Origin: Streptosporangium violaceochromogenes
GTDB lineage: Bacteria; Actinomycetota; Actinomycetes; Streptosporangiales; Streptosporangiaceae
Direction: 5' to 3'
Length of the DNA stretch: 56,964 nt
NCBI RefSeq assembly: GCF_014654615.1
Contig: NZ_BNBB01000035.1
Location: 1-56,964 of the forward strand
In this document: positions 42,759 through 51,643 of the stretch, in pieces
How the letters are laid out: each line of letters opens with the position of its first letter
How positions within the stretch are numbered: position 1 is the stretch's first letter
Notes under the pieces: generated by a model
What the model was told of the DNA's origin: nothing
Databases searched by the model: none
What the model saw: only the letters and a program-made list of their open reading frames with translations
Made by a program: the position numbers and the translations under genes

Positions 42759-44459
42759 CTAGCGGACGGTCCACGTCCCGGGGAGCATGAGGGGGCCGTG
42801 GAACGGCAGGCCCAGCTCGGCGGCGAGGGGAGCCAGCGGCCCCCACGCCTCCAGGCGGACCCGCGCCAGCGCCGCCGCCTTGTCCTCGCTGGAGTCGGCC
42901 GGGCGCAGGCGCTCCAGCGGATTCAGGCGGGGGTAGCCGCGCACCGGGGCGTCGGCGGGCAGACCCGCCTTCTGCCGGGCGAGGGCCAGGGCGTCCTCCA
43001 GGCCGCCGAGGCGGTCGACGAGCCCGCCCTCCTGGGCGTCGGCGCCGGTCCAGACCCGGCCCTTGGCCAGCTCGTGGGCACGCTCGCGCGACAGGCCGCG
43101 CCCCTCGGCGACCTTGTTCACGAAGTCGTCGTAGACCCGGTCGAGCCAGGCGTTCACCCGTGCCCACTGGGCCTCGGAGAAGGCGTTCGTGGAGGAGAAC
43201 ATCCCGGCGTTGGCGCCCTCGCCGACCGCCTCGGAGGAGACGCCGAGCTTCTCCAGCAGCCCGCCGATGACCGCCTTGCCGCCGAAGACCCCGATGGAGC
43301 CGGTGAGCGTTCCGGGCTGGGCCACGATCGCGTCGGCGGCCATCGAGACCATGTATCCGCCGGAGGCGGCCACGTCCCCCATCGAGACCACGATCGGCTT
43401 GCCCGCCCTGCGGGTGAGCACGACCTCGCGCCAGATGGCGTCGGAGGCCGCGTACGATCCGCCGGGGCTGTCCACCCTGAAGACGACGGCCTTCACGCGC
43501 TCGTCGCGGCGGGCGGCGCGCAGGGCGGCGCAGACGGTGTCGGAGCCCATCGCCCCGCCCCCGCCCAGCGGGCTCCGGCCGCTGCGCCCGAGCCGGATCG
43601 GGCCGCTGCCGTGCACCAGCGCGACCGTCTGCTCGCCGGGGTGCGGAAGTTTGCGCGCGATCGGGCCCTTGGCGTAGCGGCCGACGTAGAGCAGCAGCGC
43701 GTCGTCGCCGGCGGCCCGCTTGACCTCGTCGTAGACCTCGTCACGGTAGGCCATCCGGTCCACCAGCCCCGCCTCGACCGCCTCGGCGCCGATGAACGGC
43801 CCACGGTCGATGAGCGCGCGGACCGCGGCGGGGTCGAGGCCGCGCCCCTCGGCGATGCCCGCGACGACCTGCTCGGTGATGGACTCGGTGATCCGGCTCA
43901 TCGACTCGCGGTGGGCCTCGGTCATGTGGTCCTGGGTGAAGGTGTTGGCCGCGGTCTTGTACTCGTGCCGCTGACCGATCTGGTACTCGACGCCGAGCTT
44001 GCCGAGCGCGCCCCGCAGGAAGCGCTGCTCCAGGGAGACGCCGGTCAGCCCGACGTCCCCCGACGGCTGGAGGTAGACCCGCTCGAAGGCGCCGGCCAGG
44101 TAGTAGGGGACGGTGCCCGCGCCGAACTCGCCGAACGTCTCGGCGAACGCGACCGTCAGCTTGCCCGAGGCCCGCAGGCGGGTCACCGCCTGGCGCAGCT
44201 CCTGCACCATCCCCAGCCCGAGCCGCTGACTTCCGATCTTGACGATCAGCGCCTTCACCCGCGGGTCCTTCCCCGCGCGCTTCAGCCCGGAGAGGACGTC
44301 GGCCAGGCGTGCCTTGCGCAGGGACAGGATCGCGTTCAGCGGGTCCGCCGGAGGGCCGTCGGTCAGCCCTTCGGTGAGGTCGAGTTCGAGCACCAGCGGG
44401 GCGGCGCGCCGCTGCCGGAACCGGTCGACGGCATCGATGATCACCTTGGTCGCGTCCAT
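42759..44459 (-). CDS. sppA: Signal peptide peptidase SppA (67-kDa type)
   Basis: 566 residues, two tandem peptidase domains as in E. coli SppA. The catalytic lysine is in HEYKTAANTFT of the first domain and the nucleophilic serine in GDVAASGGYMVSMAAD of the second, with VFRVDSPGGSYAAS before it. ATG 44459, GAGAGG upstream. No obvious transmembrane segment, although E. coli SppA has an N-terminal anchor; it could be a cytoplasmic or peripheral protease degrading cleaved signal peptides. Lies between the flavin reductase and glgB. Confidence 0.93.
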   Translation of the reverse strand: MDATKVIIDAVDRFRQRRAAPLVLELDLTEGLTDGPPADPLNAILSLRKARLADVLSGLKRAGKDPRVKALIVKIGSQRLGLGMVQELRQAVTRLRASGKLTVAFAETFGEFGAGTVPYYLAGAFERVYLQPSGDVGLTGVSLEQRFLRGALGKLGVEYQIGQRHEYKTAANTFTQDHMTEAHRESMSRITESITEQVVAGIAEGRGLDPAAVRALIDRGPFIGAEAVEAGLVDRMAYRDEVYDEVKRAAGDDALLLYVGRYAKGPIARKLPHPGEQTVALVHGSGPIRLGRSGRSPLGGGGAMGSDTVCAALRAARRDERVKAVVFRVDSPGGSYAASDAIWREVVLTRRAGKPIVVSMGDVAASGGYMVSMAADAIVAQPGTLTGSIGVFGGKAVIGGLLEKLGVSSEAVGEGANAGMFSSTNAFSEAQWARVNAWLDRVYDDFVNKVAEGRGLSRERAHELAKGRVWTGADAQEGGLVDRLGGLEDALALARQKAGLPADAPVRGYPRLNPLERLRPADSSEDKAAALARVRLEAWGPLAPLAAELGLPFHGPLMLPGTWTVR

Positions 44460-44576
44460 GCCTCTCACCCTAAGCGACGCCACCCGGACCTTACGCGGTG
44501 CGAGAGACGGGGTGAGGGCGGGGACGGCTCGGCCCTCCGCGGCGTGACGCGCACGGAGGGCCGAGTGTCCGAAATC

Positions 44577-46877
44577 CTACGTCAGCCCGCCACGCGCCCC
44601 ACCGGCGCCTTCCCCCTCGCGGTTCCGCTCGCCCTCCCCGTCGTGGTCCCGCCGGCGGTGCCCTTCGCGGTTCCGTCCGCGATCCTCCTGACGGTCCCGG
44701 TCGTTCCCCGGCGCCGGTTCCCCGGGGAGCGCGCTCCGCCGCAGCCAGAGCGCGCCCAGGGGCGGAACGCGCAGGCGGGCCGAGTACGGCAGGCCGTGCC
44801 GGGGCTCCTTCACCGCCTCCACGGCGCCGAGGTTGCCCACCCCGCTGCCCGCGTACTCGTAGGCGTCGGTGTTGAGCACCTCCTCCCACGAGCCGCCCGA
44901 GGGCAGGCCGAGGACGTAGTCCTCGTGCGGGGCTCCGGAGAAGTTGGCCACGCAGGCGACGGCCGAGCCGTCCGGGGCGTACCGCAGGAAGGAGAACACG
45001 TTGCCCGTCGCGTCGTCGGCGTCGATCCAGGCGAAGCCCTCGGGGGAGGAGTCGAGCGTCCACAGGGCGGGCGTCGCGCGGTAGATCCGGTTGAGGTCGC
45101 GCACCAGCCGCTGGACCCCCTTGTGCCCGTCGAAGTCGAGCACCCACCAGTCGAGTCCCCGCGACTCCGACCACTCCGAACCCTGGCCGAACTCACCGCC
45201 CATGAACAGCAGCTGCTTGCCGGGGTGGGCCCACATGAAGGCGAACAGCGCCCGCAGGTTGGCGAACCGCTGCCATTCGTCCCCGGGCATCTTGCCGAGC
45301 AGCGATCCCTTGCCGTGCACCACCTCGTCGTGGGAGAGGGGCAGCACGAAGTTCTCCGAGTAGGCGTACATCAGCGAGAACGTCATCTGATGGTGGTGGT
45401 ACTGCCGGAAGACCGGCTCGTGCCCGAGGTAGGCGAGGGTGTCGTGCATCCAGCCCATGTTCCACTTGAAGCCGAACCCGAGCCCGCCCAGGTGCACCGG
45501 CCGGGAGACCCCCGGCCAGGCGGTCGACTCCTCGGCCACGGTGACGACGCCCGGCCGGTCCCGGTAGCAGACGGCGTTCATCTCCTTGAGGAACTCCACC
45601 GCGTCGAGGTTCTCCCGCCCGCCGTACTCGTTGGGGGTCCACTCACCCTCGCGCCGGGAGTAGTCGAGATAGAGCATCGAGGCGACCGCGTCCACCCGCA
45701 GCCCGTCGACGTGAAACTCGCGCAGCCAGAACAGCGCGTTGGCGACCAGGAAGTTGCGCACCTCCCTGCGGCCGAAGTCGAAGACGTAGGTCCCCCAGTC
45801 GGGGTGCTCGCCGCGGGAGGGGTCGGCGTGCTCGTACAGCGGTGTCCCGTCGAACCTGGCCAGCGCCCAGTCGTCCATCGGGAAGTGCGCCGGCACCCAG
45901 TCGACGAGCACCCCGACGCCCGCCTGGTGCAGGCGGTCCACCAGGTGGCGGAAGTCGTCGGGGTCACCGAAGCGGGACGTCGGCGCGTAGTAGGACGTCA
46001 CCTGATACCCCCAGGAGCCGCCGAACGGGTGCTCGGCCACCGGCAGGAACTCCACGTGGGTGAACCCCATGTCCACGACGTAGTCGACCAGCTCGACGGC
46101 CAGCTCGCGGTAGGACAGCCCCGGGCGCCACGAGCCGAGGTGCACCTCGTAGACGCTCATCGGCTCGTTCAGGGCGGTCCGTTCGGCGCGCCGCCGCATC
46201 CACTCGCCGTCCCGCCATTCGTAGGACGACTTTTCGATCACCGAGGCGGTGGCGGGCGGCACCTCGGTGCGCCGGGCCATCGGGTCGGCCTTCGCCCGCC
46301 GGACCCCGTCCACCCCCAGGACGTCGAACTTGTAGCGTTCCCCCTCGCCCAGCCCGGGGACGAACAGCTCCCAGACCCCCGACCTGCCCAGTGAGCGCAT
46401 GGGGTGGGCGGTGCCGTCCCAGTGGTTGAAGTCGCCGATCACCCGGACGCCCCGCGCGTTCGGCGCCCATACGGCGAACGCCGTGCCCTCGACGTCCTCG
46501 TGCCGCATCACCCGCGCGCCGAGCACCTCCCACAGCCGCTCGTGGCGTCCTTCGCCGATCAGGTGCAGGTCCACCTCACCCAGTGTCGGCCAGTGCCGGT
46601 AGGGGTCGGCCGTCTCGTACGGCTCGGAGCCCTCGTAGACGACCCGCAGCCGGTAGTCGGGAACCTTGTCCAGGCCCGGGAGCGTCGCGGCGAACACCCC
46701 GTGGGCCAGGTGCTCCATGTCGAAGGTCGTGCCGTCCACCAGGACCTGGACCTTACGCGCCAGCGGCCGCAACGTTCTGACGGTCACGCCCTGTGGCCCC
46801 GGGTGCGCGCCCAGGATCGAGTGCGGATCGTGGTGCGCTCCGCCCGCGAGACGCTCCAGGTCCAACTCCGCGTTCAT
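44577..46877 (-). CDS. glgB: 1,4-alpha-glucan branching enzyme
   Basis: 766 residues, GH13. An N-terminal carbohydrate-binding module (GAHHDPHSILGAHPGPQGVTV), CBM48 (VWAPNARGVRVIGDFNHWDG), and a TIM barrel: DGLRVDAVASMLYLDYSR (nucleophile Asp), VTVAEESTAWPGVSRP (acid Glu), LSHDEVVHGKGSL (third Asp). Makes alpha-1,6 branches in glycogen or in the alpha-glucan made by GlgE. ATG 46877 with GGGAGTG. A charged, repetitive C-terminal tail of about 45 residues rich in Arg, Glu, Asp and Gly follows the usual end, and may be disordered. Confidence 0.96.
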   Translation of the reverse strand: MNAELDLERLAGGAHHDPHSILGAHPGPQGVTVRTLRPLARKVQVLVDGTTFDMEHLAHGVFAATLPGLDKVPDYRLRVVYEGSEPYETADPYRHWPTLGEVDLHLIGEGRHERLWEVLGARVMRHEDVEGTAFAVWAPNARGVRVIGDFNHWDGTAHPMRSLGRSGVWELFVPGLGEGERYKFDVLGVDGVRRAKADPMARRTEVPPATASVIEKSSYEWRDGEWMRRRAERTALNEPMSVYEVHLGSWRPGLSYRELAVELVDYVVDMGFTHVEFLPVAEHPFGGSWGYQVTSYYAPTSRFGDPDDFRHLVDRLHQAGVGVLVDWVPAHFPMDDWALARFDGTPLYEHADPSRGEHPDWGTYVFDFGRREVRNFLVANALFWLREFHVDGLRVDAVASMLYLDYSRREGEWTPNEYGGRENLDAVEFLKEMNAVCYRDRPGVVTVAEESTAWPGVSRPVHLGGLGFGFKWNMGWMHDTLAYLGHEPVFRQYHHHQMTFSLMYAYSENFVLPLSHDEVVHGKGSLLGKMPGDEWQRFANLRALFAFMWAHPGKQLLFMGGEFGQGSEWSESRGLDWWVLDFDGHKGVQRLVRDLNRIYRATPALWTLDSSPEGFAWIDADDATGNVFSFLRYAPDGSAVACVANFSGAPHEDYVLGLPSGGSWEEVLNTDAYEYAGSGVGNLGAVEAVKEPRHGLPYSARLRVPPLGALWLRRSALPGEPAPGNDRDRQEDRGRNREGHRRRDHDGEGERNREGEGAGGARGGLT

Positions 46878-47055
46878 GGATCACTCCCGTAGATTCGGTA
46901 TTTCCTAACCCTGCCCTATCCGGGCGTTCCCACCCATGCCCCGCTCTGTTATCACCATGCGCGTTGCGAAAACGTACTCATATGCCAGGCATGAAATTGA
47001 TTGCCAGCTATGGGTGCTGTGGAAATACTGTTCGCTGATCGCATGAAGGAGAGCG

Positions 47056-47166
47056 ATGTATCCATACGCACGCATGTATCCCTGTTCACCCCCACCGGTC
47101 CGGTGCTCCACGGGGAGCGCGGGCCGTACGGCGCGGCGCGGTGAGACGGGGCGCGCGAAGACGTGA
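47056..47166 (+). CDS. 36-codon ORF upstream of the DUF4328 gene
   Basis: MYPYARMYPCSPPPVRCST and 17 further residues. Its ATG has AAGGAGAG six nt upstream, the best ribosome site in the area, and its TGA overlaps the GTG of the DUF4328 gene (GTGA). The next gene has only a weak ribosome site of its own, so coupled translation is plausible. No known family; rich in Pro, Arg and Ser with two Cys. Confidence 0.4.
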   Translation: MYPYARMYPCSPPPVRCSTGSAGRTARRGETGRAKT

Positions 47167-47834
47167 TCGACCCCTTTCTCCCGCCCCCGAGGCCGCTGCG
47201 GCCCGTCCGGGGGATGGCCGTCGCGGTCCTGGTGACGCTCGGCGTCGCCGTCCTCGCCCAGGTCGTCTGGCTGCTGGCGGAGCCGGCCTTCTTCGCGAAG
47301 CTCATCGCGATCGCCGAGGAATCCGGCACCGAGGGGGCGTTCGCCCTGGTGGCCCTGGTGCCGTTCGCCGTGCTGCTGCCGGCCCAGTTCGTCGCGGCGG
47401 TCGCCTTCGTGCTCTGGCTCATCCGGGTACGGCTGAACGCCGAGTCGCTCAGCCGGGTCCCGCATCGCTGGTCGAAGATCTTCATCGTGCTGGGCTGGTT
47501 GCTGCCGGTCGTCAACTGGTGGATCCCCAAGCAGATCGTGGACGACGTCTGGGTCTTCTCGTGGCCGGACGGCACGGGCGGGGGGCCCACGGTGCGCCGG
47601 GGACGTTCCCCGCTGATCTGGGCCTGGTGGATGTCGTGGCTGCTCGCCTTCTGGGTGCTTCCCGTCGCGAGCCGGGCGCTCGCCTCCGACGAGATCGAGG
47701 AACTCCTCGAAGGGCCCTCCGCGGTGGACGTCGCCACGCTGGCCTGCACCGTGATGGCGGCCGTTCTGGCGGGCATGGTGGTCCTGCGGATCACCCGCCT
47801 CCAGGAGAGCCGCCTCGCCCCCTCCCGTGGCTGA
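47163..47834 (+). CDS. DUF4328 membrane protein
   Basis: 223 residues, four to five membrane segments (MAVAVLVTLGVAVLAQVVWLL, ALVALVPFAVLLPAQFVAAVAFVLWLI, IFIVLGWLLPVVNWWIPKQIVDDVW, WWMSWLLAFWVLPVA, ACTVMAAVLAGMVVL). The WLLPVVNWWIPKQIVDDVW and LIWAWWMSWL motifs typify DUF4328. Role unknown. GTG 47163, translationally coupled to the 36-codon ORF. First gene right of glgB, divergent from it. Confidence 0.88.
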   Translation: MIDPFLPPPRPLRPVRGMAVAVLVTLGVAVLAQVVWLLAEPAFFAKLIAIAEESGTEGAFALVALVPFAVLLPAQFVAAVAFVLWLIRVRLNAESLSRVPHRWSKIFIVLGWLLPVVNWWIPKQIVDDVWVFSWPDGTGGGPTVRRGRSPLIWAWWMSWLLAFWVLPVASRALASDEIEELLEGPSAVDVATLACTVMAAVLAGMVVLRITRLQESRLAPSRG

Positions 47835-47858
47835 CCCGCGGGGCCGGGACCTTCCCGC

Positions 47859-49064
47859 TCAGACCTCAAGCACCCGCCCGCCGGGGCAGAGCGCCCTCGC
47901 CGCCTCGATGAGCTCGCCGTCCCGGTGGTGACCGCCCAGCAGGCCGACGCCGAGGCGCGTCCGGCTCGCGGTGTGGAGGACCGGGATCACGATCTCCGGG
48001 ACGCCCGTGAGGCTGCTCGGCGCGTTGTAGCCGAAGGCGCCGCTCCGGAAGAGCGTCAGCTCCCCGGCCGTGGCGTCGCGGCGCGGCGGCGGGCCGGACA
48101 TGACGGGCATGACCGTGACGGAGTCGCCCGCCGCCTCGGTGAACTCCGTCCGATACCTTTCGCGCGCCCTGGCGTCCGCGGCCTTCTCCGCCTCGGGGGA
48201 GGAGCTCAGCGCCCTCGCCCGTTCGACCCTCGTCCGTACGTCGCCGGCCAGGAACCCCTCGTTCTCGGTGAGCCACCCGGCGTGCTCGGCCCATATCTCC
48301 CTGCTCTGCAGGCGCGCGAACAGGTCGGCGACCTCCATGTTGACGAACGCCGCGAGGCTCCGCTCCACCACCGTGCCGCCCAGGACCCGGGCGAGCGCCC
48401 GCGCCGTCCCCCGTACGGCCTCGGCCACCTCGGGGGCGGTGCCCGCCGGCAGGTCCGCCGGGACACCGACCTCACCGCCCGTCCGCGGCCCGCCGAAGGG
48501 GCCCGCCAGGACCTCCATCGTTTTTCCCAGCAGCGCGGGGTCGCGGGTCAGCACCCCCACGACGTCGAACGAGCGGGCCAGGGGCACCACCCCGGTGGAG
48601 TCGACGAGACCGTGCGTGGGACGCAGCCCGAAGAGTCCGCAGGAGGCGGCCGGGACCCTGACGGAACCGGCGGTGTCGGTGCCGATCCCCACGTCGGCGA
48701 GCCCGGCGGCCACGGCCGCCGCGGAGCCGGAGGAGGAGCCGCCGGTGAACCGGTCCGGGTGGAGGGTGTTCCGCGGGGCCTCCCCCTCTCCCACGTTGCC
48801 GACGAGTGAGTAGGCGAGCTGGTCCATCTTCGCCAGCCCCCGGATCGAGGCGCCTGCGTCCAGGAGCCGCGCGACGACCGGGGCGGTCTCCGTCGCCGCC
48901 GGGTGGGTCTCACGCCAGCGCGGATGGCCGAACGACGGGACGTGGCCGGCGATGGAGAACAGGTCCTTCAGCGCGACCGTGGTTCCGTCGAGCACGCCGG
49001 ACCCCGTCGCCGCGATCGGGAACGAGTCCGCGACCCAGCACCGCGCGTCGTCGGGCAGGCTCAT
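47859..49064 (-). CDS. Amidase signature family enzyme
   Basis: 401 residues from ATG 49064. The Ser-Ser-Lys triad: VALKDLFSIAG (Lys), RFTGGSSSGSAAAVAAG (the cis-Ser region) and IGTDTAGSVRVPAASCGL (nucleophilic Ser). This fits the AS family that includes GatA, indoleacetamide hydrolase and other amidases; the short length and C-terminal ALCPGGRVLEV suggest a stand-alone amidohydrolase. No GatB/C nearby, so not the tRNA amidotransferase. A GTG at 49079 is an alternative start. Substrate unknown. Confidence 0.92.
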   Translation of the reverse strand: MSLPDDARCWVADSFPIAATGSGVLDGTTVALKDLFSIAGHVPSFGHPRWRETHPAATETAPVVARLLDAGASIRGLAKMDQLAYSLVGNVGEGEAPRNTLHPDRFTGGSSSGSAAAVAAGLADVGIGTDTAGSVRVPAASCGLFGLRPTHGLVDSTGVVPLARSFDVVGVLTRDPALLGKTMEVLAGPFGGPRTGGEVGVPADLPAGTAPEVAEAVRGTARALARVLGGTVVERSLAAFVNMEVADLFARLQSREIWAEHAGWLTENEGFLAGDVRTRVERARALSSSPEAEKAADARARERYRTEFTEAAGDSVTVMPVMSGPPPRRDATAGELTLFRSGAFGYNAPSSLTGVPEIVIPVLHTASRTRLGVGLLGGHHRDGELIEAARALCPGGRVLEV

Positions 49065-49310
49065 ACCTACGAACCTCACGCATTCTCTTTTTTTATGACA
49101 TTGGGCATTGAGTATGAATTGATCGGCGTATTTATGGCTTTAAGGGATCTACCGCTAAGACGCCGTTCGCCCGGGTTGGCGGGGCTTTCTCCCGTACCGT
49201 GATCGAATTTCCCGCCGCCCGCGCGAGGTGACCCAACCTACCCGCCGATCAACGCGCGGCGGGGTCCGGCGGCGGCCTTTTGCCGCAAGCTTCGCGGTTC
49301 TCGGGGCTTC

Positions 49311-49817
49311 TCAGGACGCGGCCGCCTGAGGGCTCGCGGGATTGCCGGGCGTGGCCGGCTCGCCCTCCACACCCGCCAGGCGGCGTGCCAGCCACTGCGT
49401 GAGCCACCCGAGGGTCACCACCAGAACGGCGAAGGCCACGGGAACCGCGGCGAGCAGGGGCAGGCGCTCCTCATCGGCCAAAAGGACGGTCTTGGCGTCG
49501 GAGAGTCCGGTCCTGGCCGAGGTCCAGCCCGCCACCGCCACGGTGATCCACCGTCCGGCGCGCCTGAGGGCCGGTGACGCGACGGCGGTCGCGGCGGCCG
49601 GTACGGCGAGCACCACGAAGACGGCGGCGATCCCCGCCGTCCCCGCCGCCGAGAACCCGGAGCTCTCCACGCCGACGAGGAGGGAGAACACCCGCATCAG
49701 CAGGCGGGCCACCAGCCCGGCCCCCACCCCGACCACCACCGCGGCTCCCAGCGCCGCCACCACCGCACGCCCCGGCCGCCGTTCACGTTCTCGCATCTCA
49801 AGGGTTATAGGCGGCAT
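49311..49817 (-). CDS. Hypothetical multi-pass membrane protein
   Basis: 168 residues from ATG 49817 (GGAAGAAG upstream). Predicted membrane segments: VVAALGAAVVVGVGAGLVARLL, AGIAAVFVVLAVPAAATAVA, WITVAVAGW and LLAAVPVAFAVLVVTLGWLTQW. A basic N-terminus (RERERRPGR). No family recognised. A shorter start at 49796 is possible. It probably belongs to the same accessory block as the amidase. Confidence 0.65.
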   Translation of the reverse strand: MPPITLEMRERERRPGRAVVAALGAAVVVGVGAGLVARLLMRVFSLLVGVESSGFSAAGTAGIAAVFVVLAVPAAATAVASPALRRAGRWITVAVAGWTSARTGLSDAKTVLLADEERLPLLAAVPVAFAVLVVTLGWLTQWLARRLAGVEGEPATPGNPASPQAAAS

Positions 49818-49972
49818 CTTCTTCCAGGACAATCCCCCAAGAAAACCGGAATCCGTCCGTTACAGACACACATCACCTCAACGGGCGACGCTCCGCCCAC
49901 AGACGCCGCCCGTCCCGCATGTCGTCCGTACGGCCCCCACCCCCGTCGGGTCGGCCCCGCCCACCCGGCGGG

Positions 49973-50180
49973 TGAGTCCTGCACGCCGGCGGCGGTGACC
50001 GGCACCGCCAGGAGCAGGCGGAGGGGGTCGGTGGCGACACTGCGCTTGCGGCCGACGATTGCCGGGGCGGGTGGTCGTGCGGCAGGTAGCGCCAGGACAC
50101 GCCGGTGCGGTCCACATACACGATCGCGTCCGCGACGGTGCGCAGATCGTACTCGGGAGAGGGGGCACCCCCTTCAGCTC
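49973..50180 (-). pseudogene. IS5-family transposase remnant
   Basis: EYDLRTVADAIVYVDRTGVSWRYLPHDHPP matches the N-terminal DUF4096 region of IS5 transposases. In another frame just downstream, IVGRKRSVATDPLRLLLAVPVTAAGVQDS matches the later GRKRHIVVDTLGLLLAV-type segment. The middle of the protein, including part of the DDE triad, is missing, so an internal deletion with frame change has occurred. No clear inverted repeats were found. Confidence 0.75.
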
Positions 50181-50758
50181 CAGCGCTCTGCCAAAAGCAA
50201 GATAAAGCACTATATCTACGTCCCAAACACTCTCTAAGTGGGCGTTTGATCCATAAAAATTATGAAAGATGCAGTTTCTTCGGTCCCTCTGCATCGGCGG
50301 GGCAGAGGCGCCAGAACAGGTATGCGCCGTCTGGGGTGCGCGGGAGGCGCAAGCGTACTTTCTGCACGTTTCCTACCGTTTGATCCTGAAATATCCGATG
50401 TATGTCGTTGTGGCATATGTCTGCGACGTTCCAATCGCCTGACCTGGCCTCCGCGCCCCTGGTTGCGAGCTCCGCCGCAGCGCTGCGCCACGGTCATGAC
50501 CTAACGCCGCCGCTACCCCGGTGACCTGTCCGACGCCCGCTAAGATCCACGCTCCGCGATCAACTTTCGGAGAATCCGATTCGTGTCGGCGCGTCATGCA
50601 GTTGTTGACCGTCGAGATGATTTGCCGTCCCGGTTTTCAGGTGAAGATGTCTTGTCACCGGCCGACTGCTTGGAGTCATCTTCTGTTGAGTGCTTTACAT
50701 ATATCGAGGTGATGGGGTAGACATTTGTGAAATGAAACTTCTCTGCCTCGAGGTGGGC
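50181..50758. other. Intergenic, lower-GC region upstream of the SARP gene
   Basis: 578 bp without a credible gene. AT-rich from 50195 to 50290 and 50660-50720, unlike the surrounding sequence; open frames have no family match and no ribosome site. The last part probably carries the SARP gene promoter (for instance TTTACATATAT near 50694). Confidence 0.5.
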
Positions 50759-51571
50759 ATGACCCTGTTCAGGTTGCTTGGTACGGTCGATGTGGGAAGA
50801 GTGGGTGCTCCGCCTGGAATAATTCCCTCGGGAATGCCCAAGGGGTTGCTGCTGGCTTTGCTACTCACTCCCAATGCGTGGGTGACGCGTTCCGCGGTCA
50901 TCACACTTCTCTGGGATGAACCGCCGAAATCCGCCGAGGCCAACCTGCGGACCCATGTAGCCGTCGTACGGCGTTGGCTTTCGTCTCATTCGCTGGAAAA
51001 TCGCCTGTCCACCGTCCGGAGTGGAACTCGCCAGGGCGGTGTGTACCGGATTTCCGCGACCGACGCGGAGGTGGACGCGCTCCTCTTCGTCCAACTGCTG
51101 GAGGCGGGCCGTCGGCTGCTCAGGTCCGGTCATGTGGAGGCGGCGGCCGGCAAGCTGGCCCAGGCGGAGTCGCTCTGGCGCGGCGCCGCGGGCGCCGACG
51201 GGCAGGGGGCGGAGCGCTTGCAGGCCAAGCTGAACCTGCTCGATGAGCTGCGGCTTGAGGCATCCTGTCTGCTCACCGAGACAATGATCTTGCGTGACGA
51301 TCTCAGGCCGCTTGGCCATCGAATCGAAAGGCTGCTGACCGACCATCCTCTTCAGGAGCGCTTCTGGGAGCAGTTGCTGCGGGTGCACTACCTGGTGGGG
51401 GACACCGCCAGAGCCCTGGAAACCTACCAACGGGCGAGTAGTACTCTTCGTAAGGAGCTTGATGTGGCGCCCGGGCCATCACTGCAACGCCTTCACCGCG
51501 CGGTTCTGTCACGCGACGAGGAGATGCTGAGATGCCCGGGACAGGTTCTGGTGGGCGCCGATCGAAACTGA
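50759..51571 (+). CDS. SARP/AfsR-type regulator with BTAD domain
   Basis: 270 residues from ATG 50759 (GAGGTGG upstream). An OmpR-like winged helix at the N-terminus (PKGLLLALLLTPNAWVTRSAVITLLWDEPPKSAEANLRTHVAVVRRWL) and a bacterial transcriptional activation domain (EVDALLFVQLLEAGRRLL, HPLQERFWEQLLRVHYLVGDTARALETYQRASSTLRKELDVAPGPSLQRLHRAVL). Small SARPs typically activate antibiotic biosynthetic genes; none are seen here. The codon use is less GC-extreme than in the rest of the window. It lies in the accessory block between IS5 remnants, so transfer is possible. Confidence 0.9.
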   Translation: MTLFRLLGTVDVGRVGAPPGIIPSGMPKGLLLALLLTPNAWVTRSAVITLLWDEPPKSAEANLRTHVAVVRRWLSSHSLENRLSTVRSGTRQGGVYRISATDAEVDALLFVQLLEAGRRLLRSGHVEAAAGKLAQAESLWRGAAGADGQGAERLQAKLNLLDELRLEASCLLTETMILRDDLRPLGHRIERLLTDHPLQERFWEQLLRVHYLVGDTARALETYQRASSTLRKELDVAPGPSLQRLHRAVLSRDEEMLRCPGQVLVGADRN

Positions 51572-51643
51572 GTCGTCCCACGTAAAACGCATACCGGTGG
51601 CCGGCCATGTGGACGGAAGGCGCGGGTGGGCGCCGTCGAGCTG

